DNA of 64,000 bases, taken from assembly GCF_900141745.1 (NCBI RefSeq), contig NZ_FSRM01000001.1:2976001-3040000 (forward strand), given 5' to 3'. A program made the position numbers and the translations under genes. Origin of the DNA: Paraburkholderia phenazinium (GTDB lineage Bacteria > Pseudomonadota > Gammaproteobacteria > Burkholderiales > Burkholderiaceae). The notes under the pieces were generated by a model. It saw nothing but the letters and a program-made list of their open reading frames with translations. It was not told where the DNA came from and did no database searches. Positions 34,528 through 42,373 of the stretch are shown here, in pieces (position 1 is the first letter of the stretch; each line of letters begins with the position of its first letter).

Positions 34528-34534
34528 GGGAATC

Positions 34535-34561
34535 CTCTCCGAAAACATGAAATCCGGAGAG
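34535..34561 (-). promoter_or_regulatory. Hairpin covering the luxR ribosome binding site
   Basis: Read on the minus strand, CTCTCCG (34561-34555) pairs perfectly with CGGAGAG (34541-34535) across a 13-base A/U-rich loop. The second arm contains most of the GGAGAGGA ribosome binding site of the luxR gene at 34527, so the hairpin would hide it. This could limit luxR translation, for example by temperature or a trans-acting RNA. Confidence 0.45.
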
Positions 34562-35010
34562 AGCGCGGCAACCGGGGCGGGTCGGGCTTACAGAGGGAGA
34601 AGGCGCAGTAAAACGATGAAACGCTTTTGCGCAAGAAATGCCTGTTCAGCGCGCATGCAAATAGTTAGTCAGGTCAGCATCGATAGCCGAACCCATTCCT
34701 ATGCCTTGAATTGAGCGTGATTAGCCATGCGCAGATCAGGAGGATGCCGACTTCAGCCCTGGAGATTCCCTTTCCTCACTTACGCAAGGCTGGAAATCCG
34801 GCATGGCTTCGCCCCATTGCCGGGCCTCCACACAAACACAAACCCGGCGAGCGGAGCAACGCAAGTCGTGACACACCCTTCCCCGTCATTGGCCTGATTT
34901 ACCTGCTTATGAAATCATTGGAGGGCGGCTTTGACGCCCAGCGAGTCAGAGCGTAGCGCGGCCACGTCATTTGTGCTTCGGATTCGCCCGTGCCACGCCG
35001 CTGCAGCGTG
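34562..35010. other. Gene-free stretch upstream of luxR
   Basis: About 450 bases between the luxR gene and the convergent end of the MFS gene hold no convincing gene. An 81-codon open frame at 34711-34956 has no ribosome binding site and no protein-like composition. Short inverted repeats are present (CCGGCA/TGCCGG at 34798-34823), but none is followed by a T-run. It probably contains the luxR promoter; no lux box is evident. Confidence 0.5.
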
Positions 35011-36234
35011 CTATTCGAGCGCCGGTTCACCGCGTCGCCGTCCACCGAGATGATGAGCACAGGTGATCACGAAACCCAGCGCTGACATTGCGATGCCTAC
35101 CGTGCACACCAGGTCCCATCCGTAACGGGCGAACAGCAACGGCCCGAGCACGGAGCCCAGCGCGCCAGCGGCGTAATAGAAAAACATGTACACGCTATAG
35201 ATGCGACTGCGCGCATTGACATCGATCGCCAGCAAGCGGGTCTGATTGGCCACCTGTGCAGAAAAGCAGCCGACATCGAAGAGCACCAGGCCGATTGCCG
35301 TTCCCGCTATGGATGAACGGGCGACGAGCAATATCGCCACGCCCGCGAGCACCGACGCGAAACCGCACGCTATGACCGGCCGGTACCCGAACCGGTCCGC
35401 CGCACGCCCTGCCGCGCGGGTGGCAAACAATCCCAGCACGCCGGCAAAACTGAACATACCCGCCTGGCCGGCATTCAGATTGAGCGGCGCGCCGGCTACG
35501 GCCAATACGAGGGTGACCCACAGCATGCTGAAAACGAAAAACCAGCACGCTCCAACGATCACGCCTTCCTGCAATAGCCGATACCGGAATAGCACCGAGG
35601 GTAGCGACCTGAGCAAACCGAGGTAACCGTGCTCACTGCGCTGCACGTCTCTGGACAGCAGGCGATGCGTGAGGCAAGCGAGCAGAAACGATGCAACCCC
35701 GAACAGCATCAGCATCGTGCGCCAGCTTGTGGCCTGCGATAGCAGGCCACCCACAAACCGGCTCAGCAGGATGCCCGCGGATATCCCCATCCCCACCGTT
35801 CCCACCGCGCGACCACGCGACTCCGGCTTCGAGGCGCGAAACGCGACTGTGGCCAGGTGAACCGCGTTGGTTGCCATCGCACCGATCACGCAGCCCGCGA
35901 TGGTCAGCGCAGGCAATGTCGGCGCGTACCCCGCCGCGATCAACGCCATGGCCAGCACCGCGAATTGCCAGGAGACGATTCGCGCGGGAGAAACCTTGTC
36001 GCCAAGCGGAACCAGCAGGACGATACCCGCCATGTAGCCGGCCTGCATGCTGCCGGCGACGATGCCCATGGCCGTGAGCGGGAGGTGGAAACTCTCTGCG
36101 ACAGCGGGAAGAGCCGGCTGGAGCGCATAGTTATTCGCGATGGCCACGCCCGCGGCCATCGCGATGAAGGCGGTCAGCCACCGATGCGGCGTTTCCCGTC
36201 CGCCCCTGGCGCTCCCGCGCGGGACGCGATTCAT
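35011..36234 (-). CDS. MFS transporter, DHA1-type
   Basis: The 407-residue protein has twelve hydrophobic helices. MFS motifs: GVAIANNYALQPALPAVAESF in helix 1, VPLGDKVSPARIV (motif A-like), GMGISAGILLSRFVGG in helix 5 and AAGRAADRFGYRP in the central loop. It resembles proton-coupled small-molecule exporters. It starts 6 bases after the RidA stop, so the two genes form one operon, divergent from a TrmB-like regulator. The substrate is unknown. It may also be relevant to the nearby biosynthetic operon as an exporter, although it is in a separate transcription unit. Confidence 0.86.
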   Translation of the reverse strand: MNRVPRGSARGGRETPHRWLTAFIAMAAGVAIANNYALQPALPAVAESFHLPLTAMGIVAGSMQAGYMAGIVLLVPLGDKVSPARIVSWQFAVLAMALIAAGYAPTLPALTIAGCVIGAMATNAVHLATVAFRASKPESRGRAVGTVGMGISAGILLSRFVGGLLSQATSWRTMLMLFGVASFLLACLTHRLLSRDVQRSEHGYLGLLRSLPSVLFRYRLLQEGVIVGACWFFVFSMLWVTLVLAVAGAPLNLNAGQAGMFSFAGVLGLFATRAAGRAADRFGYRPVIACGFASVLAGVAILLVARSSIAGTAIGLVLFDVGCFSAQVANQTRLLAIDVNARSRIYSVYMFFYYAAGALGSVLGPLLFARYGWDLVCTVGIAMSALGFVITCAHHLGGRRRGEPALE

Positions 36235-36240
36235 GGCCGC

Positions 36241-36633
36241 TTACCAGGCCGAATCGCTTTTGACTGCCGTGATTTCGATCTCGACCAGAATCTTCGGATC
36301 GACGAAAGGCAGCACGTGCAGCAGCGTCAATGCTGGACGAACATCGCCGAACACTTCTCCATGAGCGCGGCCCGCGTCCTGCCAATGAGCAATGTCAGTG
36401 ACGTACACGCGGCTTTGCACGACGTCCTGGTACCCAAAGCCGGCATCGGTCAACACGGTGCCGAGCTTGTCGAGAATGGTTTTGGTCTGCGTATACAGAT
36501 CGTCGCCGACGATTGAACCATCCGGTCCGCTCGCCGCCGTTGCCGACACGTACAGCGTGTTGTCTGACTGGATGGCGCGGGAATATCCGATGGACGCTTC
36601 CCAGCTCGAACCCGACGAATACCGTTTTTTCAT
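36241..36633 (-). CDS. RidA-family enamine/imine deaminase
   Basis: The ATG at 36633 has AAGGAG at good spacing and gives 130 residues. YjgF/RidA hallmarks: YSRAIQSDNTLYVSATAASGPDGSIV, QTKTILDKLGTVLTDAGFGYQDVVQSRVYVTD and the C-terminal RPALTLLHV...LVEIEITAV with the conserved Arg and Glu. Such proteins hydrolyse reactive imines/enamines or act in specific catabolic pathways. It is followed after 6 bases by an MFS gene and preceded by a shared palindromic operator region with the TrmB-like regulator. Confidence 0.88.
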   Translation of the reverse strand: MKKRYSSGSSWEASIGYSRAIQSDNTLYVSATAASGPDGSIVGDDLYTQTKTILDKLGTVLTDAGFGYQDVVQSRVYVTDIAHWQDAGRAHGEVFGDVRPALTLLHVLPFVDPKILVEIEITAVKSDSAW

Positions 36634-36668
36634 GCTGCGCTCCTTGTATTGCACCTCGAGTAAATGGC

Positions 36669-36688
36669 TACACTACCTCGGTAGTGTA
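36669..36688. promoter_or_regulatory. Perfect 9-2-9 palindromic operator between ridA and the TrmB-like regulator
   Basis: TACACTACC-TC-GGTAGTGTA is a perfect inverted repeat, centred 46 bases from the TrmB-like start and 46 from the ridA start, so it can control both. Its core CTAC-N4-GTAG recurs at 37846 and 37868 beyond the regulator gene. Confidence 0.7.
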
Positions 36689-36723
36689 CAAGGCCAATAT
36701 GACATGTGCTAGTCTCACGCGAT

Positions 36724-37638
36724 ATGACTACACAGATTCCCGCCGAGCTGATATCCGCGCTGATTCGCCTCGGCTTCTCACAATACGAAGCGCAAGCTTA
36801 TTGCGCCCTTCTGCAACGTTCGCCGATGAATGGCCACGAGGTCGGCAAGCTCTCCAGCGTGCCGCCGTCGAAAATCTACGAGACGCTTCAACGTCTGGAT
36901 ACCAAGGGTGCGGTTCTCATGCATCGGTCGGAACCGGTCCGGTATGCGGCGGTTCCGTATGCCGAGGTGCTGGCGCGACTGCGGGAGCGCTTCGAGGGCG
37001 ATATCGAACTTGTCAACGAGGGACTGTCGTCGCTACCTGCGGCGCGTGAGCTCGGACTTGTCTGGTCGCTGCGCGACAGAAACGCAATCATCAGAGCATT
37101 TCAGACCACGATAGACAGTGCGCGGCAAACCCTGTTCGCGGCGATCTGGGACGAGGAAATGGAACCGCTGCGCGATGCGATCGAGGCGGCCTCGGCGCGT
37201 GGCGTCGATGTTCATGTGGCGATCTATGGGACTGCAACGCTGAATGGCCCCCGGTTTTACGACCTGCGCGAATGCGGCGCAAGCGCCCGGGCCAGGCTCG
37301 AAGGCCGCCGGTTGGCCGTTGCCGTGGCGGATGAGCAGGACGCCATCACCGCGGAGTTCGGGCCGTCCGCCAATGAGGAAGCGGTACTCACTACTAATCA
37401 GGTCATCAGCCTCCTCGCCATTGAGTACGTCAAGGCCGACGTCATGGGCCGCATCCTGATTAACTCGATGGGCCCACGGGCCTTCGAGAAAGCCCTCAAC
37501 AGCGATTTGATGCAGGCGCTCCTGGCAGCCAGGACCGTTCAGTTACCCAAACAGAAAAACAAAACCGCCGCGCCTGCATCCACAGTCAGACGGAAAAGTC
37601 CGGCGCGAGCGTCGGGAAACCGGACCGACAAGACGTAG
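36724..37638 (+). CDS. TrmB-family transcriptional regulator
   Basis: From the ATG at 36724 the product has 304 residues (a GTG six codons upstream is possible). The N-terminal winged helix (LISALIRLGFSQYEAQAYCALLQRSPMNGHEVGKLSSVPPSKIYETLQRLDTKGAV) is TrmB type, and the following ~170 residues resemble the PLD-like TrmB effector region (TLFAAIWDEEMEPLRDAIEAASARGVDVHVAIYG). The C-terminal ~35 residues are lysine/arginine-rich and low complexity. TrmB regulators in archaea sense sugars; bacterial members are less known. It is divergent from ridA-MFS across a perfect palindrome. Confidence 0.85.
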   Translation: MTTQIPAELISALIRLGFSQYEAQAYCALLQRSPMNGHEVGKLSSVPPSKIYETLQRLDTKGAVLMHRSEPVRYAAVPYAEVLARLRERFEGDIELVNEGLSSLPAARELGLVWSLRDRNAIIRAFQTTIDSARQTLFAAIWDEEMEPLRDAIEAASARGVDVHVAIYGTATLNGPRFYDLRECGASARARLEGRRLAVAVADEQDAITAEFGPSANEEAVLTTNQVISLLAIEYVKADVMGRILINSMGPRAFEKALNSDLMQALLAARTVQLPKQKNKTAAPASTVRRKSPARASGNRTDKT

Positions 37639-37841
37639 GCGGTCGCGGTGTTCTCAAGGTCTTTGCCATGAGGGTGCGTTTCATCAGACCTCCCTGCGCC
37701 ACCACTGATTGCCGGCAACAAACCTGGCTCGTCTGATCGCCCGCGACTCTGGGCCCGCTGACGGCACTCTCCCTTTTGCCGGCCCAGGTAAGGTCCTCTG
37801 AAAAACGAGATAACCACCTAGTAAAAGGCGCCGAAGACCAT

Positions 37842-37879
37842 TACACTACGCTGGTAGGGCATATACCCTACTTCAGTAG
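37842..37879. promoter_or_regulatory. Two tandem operator-like sites with CTAC-N4-GTAG cores
   Basis: TACACTACGCTGGTAG (37842-37857) and CTACTTCAGTAG (37868-37879) repeat the core of the perfect operator at 36669, with centres 22 bases apart (two helical turns). They overlap a weak possible plus-strand promoter (TTACAC at 37841, TATACC at 37862). They probably bind the same TrmB-like protein. Confidence 0.55.
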
Positions 37880-37896
37880 TGAAGTTAAAAGTAAGT

Positions 37897-37925
37897 CAAA
37901 AAAAACCGACCCATAAAGGGTCGGT
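37897..37925 (-). terminator. Intrinsic terminator, minus strand
   Basis: An 8-bp stem ACCGACCC/GGGTCGGT with a 5-base loop is followed on the minus strand by a run of eight T. No minus-strand protein gene ends here, so it probably ends the hairpin-rich RNA described at 37897-38117. Confidence 0.65.
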
Positions 37926-38117
37926 GGAAAGATTCTGGCCTATTTCGAGGGCCGGGCCAGAACCTGAGAGACTGGTAGTATGGCATTACACGGTGTCATT
38001 TGCGGGTAAATCTTCTATTTACCCGCCGCGAAGCGGCCGGGTTGTGACTGGACACAGTGAGTGTCTTGTCACAACCCGGCCGCTTCTCGTTTGCCTCGCT
38101 AATCCGGGCGTGCCCGG
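37897..38117 (-). ncRNA. Candidate small RNA: array of perfect hairpins ending in an intrinsic terminator
   Basis: The 623 bases between 37639 and 38261 hold no gene. Read on the minus strand, the region shows in order: hairpin CCGGGC/GCCCGG (38117-38104); a 19-bp perfect stem (38086-38068 with 38048-38030) whose loop holds a second 5-bp stem GACAC/GTGTC; a 10-bp perfect stem (38026-38002); an 8-bp stem TTCTGGCC/GGCCAGAA (37962-37933); and an 8-bp stem ACCGACCC/GGGTCGGT (37925-37905) followed by eight U (37905-37898), an intrinsic terminator. A -10-like TATGAT lies at 38129-38124. Expected length is about 220 nt. The alternative is a structured leader of the plus-strand GNAT gene. Confidence 0.5.
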
Positions 38118-38261
38118 CAGATTATCATAGCGCCGGAACCCGATAAGGATAATCCCCGCGCGGTATTGGCTCAGGCTGCATTTCAGAATCTTACGCAGCA
38201 AGACTTCGCTGACCGCTATCATTGCGACGATCGAATCCGTAGACGAAAGACTTTCTCCTCA

Positions 38262-38729
38262 ATGAACATCGCCATCGAAGATCCCGCCCAACCCGACATC
38301 ATTGCCCTGCTCGAACATGGCGACGCCGAAGCCGCGAGCCTGTACCCGGCAGAGAGTAACCATCTGTTGCCGATCGACGCATTGCGCGAACCCAGCGTGC
38401 TCTTTCACGTGGCGCGCGACGCAGCCGGCACAGCGCTGGCGACCGGCGCGGTGGTCCTGAAAGGCGACTGGGCGGAAGTCAAACGCATGTGGGTGGAGCC
38501 GCAGGCACGTGGCCAGGGACTCTCAAAGACCATGCTCGCGACACTCGAGCTCAAAGCCCGTGCGCACGGGGTGCGCTGGCTGCGCCTTGAAACCGGCGTC
38601 GACAGTCATTCGGCCCTCGGCCTCTATCGACGTGCGGGCTTTGTCACTCGCGAGCCGTTTGCGGATTACCGTCCCGATCCGTTGAGTGTGTTTATGGAAA
38701 AGGATTTGTCCCTGAAGACGCTGGTGTAA
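38262..38729 (+). CDS. GNAT-family N-acetyltransferase
   Basis: The ATG at 38262 gives 155 residues. The acetyl-CoA site is seen in KRMWVEPQARGQGLSKTMLATLELKARAHG (motif A, Q/RxxGxG form) and LGLYRRAGFVTREPFADY (motif B). The C-terminus VFMEKDL is typical of GNATs. Family members acetylate amines of antibiotics, amino acids or proteins; the substrate is unknown. It lies downstream of the hairpin-rich gene-free region, which would form a ~370-base leader if transcription starts near the operator sites at 37842. Confidence 0.87.
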   Translation: MNIAIEDPAQPDIIALLEHGDAEAASLYPAESNHLLPIDALREPSVLFHVARDAAGTALATGAVVLKGDWAEVKRMWVEPQARGQGLSKTMLATLELKARAHGVRWLRLETGVDSHSALGLYRRAGFVTREPFADYRPDPLSVFMEKDLSLKTLV

Positions 38730-38760
38730 CAGCACGCGCGGCCGAACTGCCGCGCAGACT

Positions 38761-39741
38761 TTAACGCACCAGCAGACGAGCGAGCGTTGCGCGCTCTTTC
38801 TCCGTGCTCAAGGTCTGGACACCCAGCGGCGAATCCGCTGCGGCGCCGGATTCCCAGCACCATTGAAGCGTGTCCCCAATAGTTTGCGCCACCGGGCGGA
38901 ACGTAAGCCCCTGCCCGAGCGCGCGCCGATTGTCTGCCTCGAAGATCCCGCCGGCTTCGGCATCGTCTTCAGCGATCCATAGCGGCAGTTCGGTCCAGCC
39001 TTCGATCTCCGCGGCGCGAACCTCGTCGTCCGGAGTCCATATGAGCTCGGCGTCGTTTCCGGCTATCCGCACGCACTCGTCGAGGAACTGTCCCATCGTC
39101 AGCGTGGCCTGTGGACCCACCGCGTGATAGACGCCGGCAACGCGATCCTCCGCGAGGCGGACCGACCACTCGGCAAGATCTCGCGCATCGATAAACTGAA
39201 CCGGCCGCTCGCGACGCCCAGGCGCCAGGACCTGTCCACCCGCCGCGACCCGGCACGGCCAATAGGTAAAACGCCCGGTGGGGTCGTATGGACCGACAAT
39301 CAGCCCCGGCCGCACCACCGCGGCCCGGCCCGGGATGGCCGCCAGAAGCGCCTCCTCCGCGCGCGCCTTCAGTGCGCCGTAGCCCTCATGACCCGCAATC
39401 ACGTCCGTGCTTTCATCGTAGCGGCGCTTCGGCGGATACGTGCCGTACACGGAAATGGTCGACACGAACGTGTAGTGTGCGGGCGGCTCACCAAGCGTCG
39501 AGAGCAGCAGATCGATCTGCTCGGGACCGTAAGCCGACGGGTCGATGACCGCGTCGAACCGGCGGCCCGCCAACGCCGCCAGATTCGTGTTCCGGTCGCC
39601 GGTCAGCTTTTCGGCTGCCGGGAACAACGTGGGATTCCGAAGACCGCGATTGAACAGCGTCACCTCGTGCCCCCGCTCCAGGGCCGCCTCGGCAATATGG
39701 CGGCCAAGAAACAAGGTTCCCCCCATGATCAGCACTCTCAT
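38761..39741 (-). CDS. NAD-dependent epimerase/dehydratase family protein
   Basis: The 326-residue extended-SDR protein has the N-terminal dinucleotide site GGTLFLG (residues 7-13), a catalytic YxxxK in GYGALKARAEEALL, and VRPGLIVGPYDPTGRFTYWPCR. The GGTxFLG form, the short catalytic loop and the C-terminal domain resemble nucleotide-sugar-epimerase-like proteins of unknown substrate in Burkholderiaceae. It converges with the GNAT gene, leaving 31 bases. No partner sugar genes are nearby. Confidence 0.83.
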   Translation of the reverse strand: MRVLIMGGTLFLGRHIAEAALERGHEVTLFNRGLRNPTLFPAAEKLTGDRNTNLAALAGRRFDAVIDPSAYGPEQIDLLLSTLGEPPAHYTFVSTISVYGTYPPKRRYDESTDVIAGHEGYGALKARAEEALLAAIPGRAAVVRPGLIVGPYDPTGRFTYWPCRVAAGGQVLAPGRRERPVQFIDARDLAEWSVRLAEDRVAGVYHAVGPQATLTMGQFLDECVRIAGNDAELIWTPDDEVRAAEIEGWTELPLWIAEDDAEAGGIFEADNRRALGQGLTFRPVAQTIGDTLQWCWESGAAADSPLGVQTLSTEKERATLARLLVR

Positions 39742-39821
39742 GCTCGCTCCATCGCCACATCAGGATCACTACGCTCATGCAACATCATCGCAGATGCGTG
39801 CTGCGCACATCCACCTCCGGC

Positions 39822-40619
39822 TTACCGGCCGATAAACACGTCGCGGTAAGCGCCGTAGATCGACAGCAGCGGCACGGCAGTCAAGACCGGCGTGAGCACC
39901 AGGGCGCGCAGGGCCAGCGGGACCATCGGTGCGAACAGTACGGCGACGGTCATCGCCGCAAAGTACATCAGCGTCACGGGCCAGTTACGTGCGGCACCGC
40001 TGAGGCTTGCGATCATGGCGTCATGCGGGGTCATGTCGTGCAGCATCACCAGAGCCGGTGCGAAGCAGGCCGAGGCGATCGCGACGGCGAAGATCGACGC
40101 GCCGAGCAGCGATTCGAGCGCACCGCGCACGCCATGGTCGCCGCCGTAGCTCATTGAAAAGTTGTGCACGCCGGCTGCCGTGACCGACATGTTCAGCGAG
40201 ACATGGAACGTTGCCAGCAGGATCAGATAGCCCACGGCGACAATCGCTGCGCCGTACAGCCCGATCACGCACAGCGAGTTGCTGCGCCGCGCCAGCGCCG
40301 CGAACATCTCACGCACCGATACGGGTTCGCCCTTGCTGGCGCCGTCCTGCACGAACATCAGGCCGCCGACCGCGAGCGGCGCCAGCAGCACCGCCAGCGG
40401 GCGCAGCAGCGGCAGAAAACCCAGCAGCGTCGCGAAATCGGCGCAGATCAACAGAACGCTCAGCCACAGCACCGGCTGCATGCTCAGGGCGCGTACGCCG
40501 CTCACCAGCCAGTCGGCGATATGCAGGGGATTGACCTCTCTTCCACCGGAAAAAGGCAGTGCCGGCGCACGATGGAGACGGGTTTGCTTAGAAACGTCGC
40601 TCGGATAATCGATGTTCAT
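39822..40619 (-). CDS. BPSS1780-family membrane protein
   Basis: The 265-residue protein has about six membrane helices and the BPSS1780-like layout (ADWLVSGVRALSMQPVLWLSVLLICADFATLLGFLPLLRPLAVLLAPLAVGGLMF; FAPALVMLHDMTPHDAMIASLSGAARNWPVTLMYFAAMTVAVLF). The family is widespread in Burkholderia and has no known function. It is preceded on the same strand by the DUF1700/PadR pair, with a 95-base AT-rich gap that may contain its own promoter. Confidence 0.8.
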   Translation of the reverse strand: MNIDYPSDVSKQTRLHRAPALPFSGGREVNPLHIADWLVSGVRALSMQPVLWLSVLLICADFATLLGFLPLLRPLAVLLAPLAVGGLMFVQDGASKGEPVSVREMFAALARRSNSLCVIGLYGAAIVAVGYLILLATFHVSLNMSVTAAGVHNFSMSYGGDHGVRGALESLLGASIFAVAIASACFAPALVMLHDMTPHDAMIASLSGAARNWPVTLMYFAAMTVAVLFAPMVPLALRALVLTPVLTAVPLLSIYGAYRDVFIGR

Positions 40620-40714
40620 GACAGTTTCCTCAGTTATAGCGAAAGGTTTATACGTACTACTAAGGGTTCGGCAATTCGGTACTTCGGTGTTCGGGCATTT
40701 CAGCTACTTTTTAT

Positions 40715-41878
40715 TCAGGACGGCTGCTGGCGATCGAGACTCGCCGAGACGACGTCGAGTTGTCGCTTTACGTAGCGCGATACGGCGCGCCAGGTAATTC
40801 GTGTCAACCAGATGCACAACGCAAGGCCGATGAGACCGATGGGCAGCATCACGATCGCATAGGTGTATTCGCTTCCCGATGTCGCCACGCGTATCTTGTG
40901 GTGGCCATCGTCGATGGCGACCTTGCCGTCGCCGATATCCACGGAATCCGGGCCGCTTTGTGCCGTCACGTGACTCGGCTTGCCTTGCTGGTCTTCCTGC
41001 AGCGTGACGTGGTCGCCGTCGTCGGTGGAGATGTCCCAGACCATCGACTTGGCATCCTTGCCGGTGCGGGCGAGCGATACATGCTCGTCGTCATCTTTCA
41101 GATCGAGGTCGACTACGTCGTCGCGCGCAATGCTCCACGTGCCGTCTTTCTCTTTCGTCAGCAATTGCCGGGCGGCGTCGGAGGTCGCTTCGAACTTGAA
41201 ATTGTCGTCGTCCTTCTTGATTTCGATAGCGCCGGCGCGAGTCACGAGCGAAAGCTTGCTGTCGTCCTGCAGATCGATCACAAAGCGATCGCCGACGATT
41301 TTCAGGCCCTTCAGGTTGCCCGGGGTGTCGCTATCGCTATCGTCCTTGTCCGCTTCCTGCGTGCCCGACGCGTCGGACGCACCCGCTGCACGGGCAACGC
41401 TCGCGCCGAGATCGTGCGCCCCCTTCGCGTGCTCGCTGTTGCTAAAACCGAATGGCAGCGTCTCGTGAGACATCTTGCCGAAGAAGTGATGGCCGCTCAA
41501 CGCAATCACGCCGACCAGCCCAGCAATCGTGAGTCCCACCGACACCGCGTAGCCCGCCGTCAGCAAAGCCAGGTACACCATGAACGGGATCAGCAGCAGG
41601 ACATTCAGCAGGCCCAGCGCGGAGATCGACATGATCACGCGAATCAGGTTGCCGAACGAACGGCGGTCCTGCCACTGCCGGTAGCTTGCCTGTGCCTTCA
41701 GTTCGCGGGCGAGCTTGACCGGGTCGCCCAGTGCTGCGATCACTTCTTCCTCGCGGCGCCCAGCGGCCAGCGCGTCGCCAATGTACTCGCGATAATCCGC
41801 AATGATTTCATCGACCGCAGGCTTCGGCAGACTGCTCAATTCCTGCCGTAGTGCTTCAATGAATACTTCCTGCTTCAT
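40715..41878 (-). CDS. DUF1700-type membrane protein with periplasmic/adhesin-like domain
   Basis: The 387-residue protein starts with a DUF1700-like cytosolic helical part (FIEALRQELSSLPKPAVDEIIADYREYIGDALAAGRREEEVIAALGDPVKLARELKAQASYRQW). A hydrophobic pair of helices follows at ~80-130, then an Asp/Lys-rich beta-repeat region (~190-335; FVIDLQDDSKLSLVT, IEIKKDDDNFKFEAT), and a C-terminal helix (VMLPIGLIGLALCIWL). PadR regulators are the usual partners of DUF1700 proteins, and PadR is encoded just upstream with an ATGA overlap. Likely function: envelope or membrane-stress sensing; not established. Confidence 0.8.
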   Translation of the reverse strand: MKQEVFIEALRQELSSLPKPAVDEIIADYREYIGDALAAGRREEEVIAALGDPVKLARELKAQASYRQWQDRRSFGNLIRVIMSISALGLLNVLLLIPFMVYLALLTAGYAVSVGLTIAGLVGVIALSGHHFFGKMSHETLPFGFSNSEHAKGAHDLGASVARAAGASDASGTQEADKDDSDSDTPGNLKGLKIVGDRFVIDLQDDSKLSLVTRAGAIEIKKDDDNFKFEATSDAARQLLTKEKDGTWSIARDDVVDLDLKDDDEHVSLARTGKDAKSMVWDISTDDGDHVTLQEDQQGKPSHVTAQSGPDSVDIGDGKVAIDDGHHKIRVATSGSEYTYAIVMLPIGLIGLALCIWLTRITWRAVSRYVKRQLDVVSASLDRQQPS

Positions 41879-42216
41879 GGGGTATCCCCTGTGTTCGTTT
41901 TTGTAGCGGGTTGCAACAATACGCCGTTGACTTCATCCACGAAACTGCGCCATTCCTCTTCCATCTCCAGCAGACTGCGGCGACCTGTGCCCGTCAGCGA
42001 GTAGTATTTGCGTGGCGGCCCCGAGCTCGACTCGACGAGGTAGGTCGACACCCAGGCTTCGGCTTGCAGGCGGCGCATCAACGGATAAATCGTACCTTCG
42101 CTGATTTCCATTGTTTCCGCGAGCGTCGATACCAGTTCATACGCGTAGCTGTCCCCACGGGCCAGGACGGCTAATACGCACATATCGAGCGTTCCCTTTT
42201 TTAACTGCGTTTTCAT
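41875..42216 (-). CDS. PadR-family transcriptional regulator
   Basis: The ATG at 42216 gives 113 residues (MKTQLKKGTLDMCVLAVLARGDSYAYELVSTLAETMEISEGTIYPLMRRLQAEAWV...PPRKYYSLTGTGRRSLLEMEEEW), the PadR winged helix plus a short C-terminal dimerisation helix. A TTG ten codons upstream is less likely because it falls next to an operator-like repeat. It overlaps the DUF1700 gene. It probably represses this unit through the two repeats at 42241 and 42327. Confidence 0.92.
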   Translation of the reverse strand: MKTQLKKGTLDMCVLAVLARGDSYAYELVSTLAETMEISEGTIYPLMRRLQAEAWVSTYLVESSSGPPRKYYSLTGTGRRSLLEMEEEWRSFVDEVNGVLLQPATKTNTGDTP

Positions 42217-42240
42217 CAAATTCCACGGGTGTAGTGTGTG

Positions 42241-42349
42241 GTGCAAGGTACCGTGCTATGCACTGTCGCCGGACGGACTGCTGGCCGCGGTGACCATGGC
42301 TGAAATGTAGCAGGGTCTACTGTTTTATGCAAGGTACCGTTTTATACAT
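42241..42349. promoter_or_regulatory. Two copies of a PadR-operator-like 23-bp element
   Basis: Elements at 42241-42263 and 42327-42349 share TGCAAGGTACCGT and the same layout: 5-base inverted arms (GTGCA/TGCAC; ATGCA/TACAT with one mismatch) around a 13-base centre containing GGTACC. They lie upstream of the padR start at 42216, 86 bases apart. Autoregulation through such paired sites is usual for PadR proteins. Confidence 0.6.
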
Positions 42350-42373
42350 ATCTCTGAGGCGGAGATTTGGGGT

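Noticed and set aside
34711..34956. 81-codon plus-strand frame upstream of luxR
   Set aside because: It has no ribosome binding site, no signal or domain, and composition unlike neighbouring genes.
37539..37817. 92-codon minus-strand frame ending inside the TrmB-like gene
   Set aside because: It is mostly antisense to the regulator, without a ribosome binding site; treated as chance.
38002..38086. Hairpins as an integron attC site or a CRISPR repeat
   Set aside because: The stems are perfect without the extrahelical bases of attC, and no integrase, cassette or spaced direct repeats are present.
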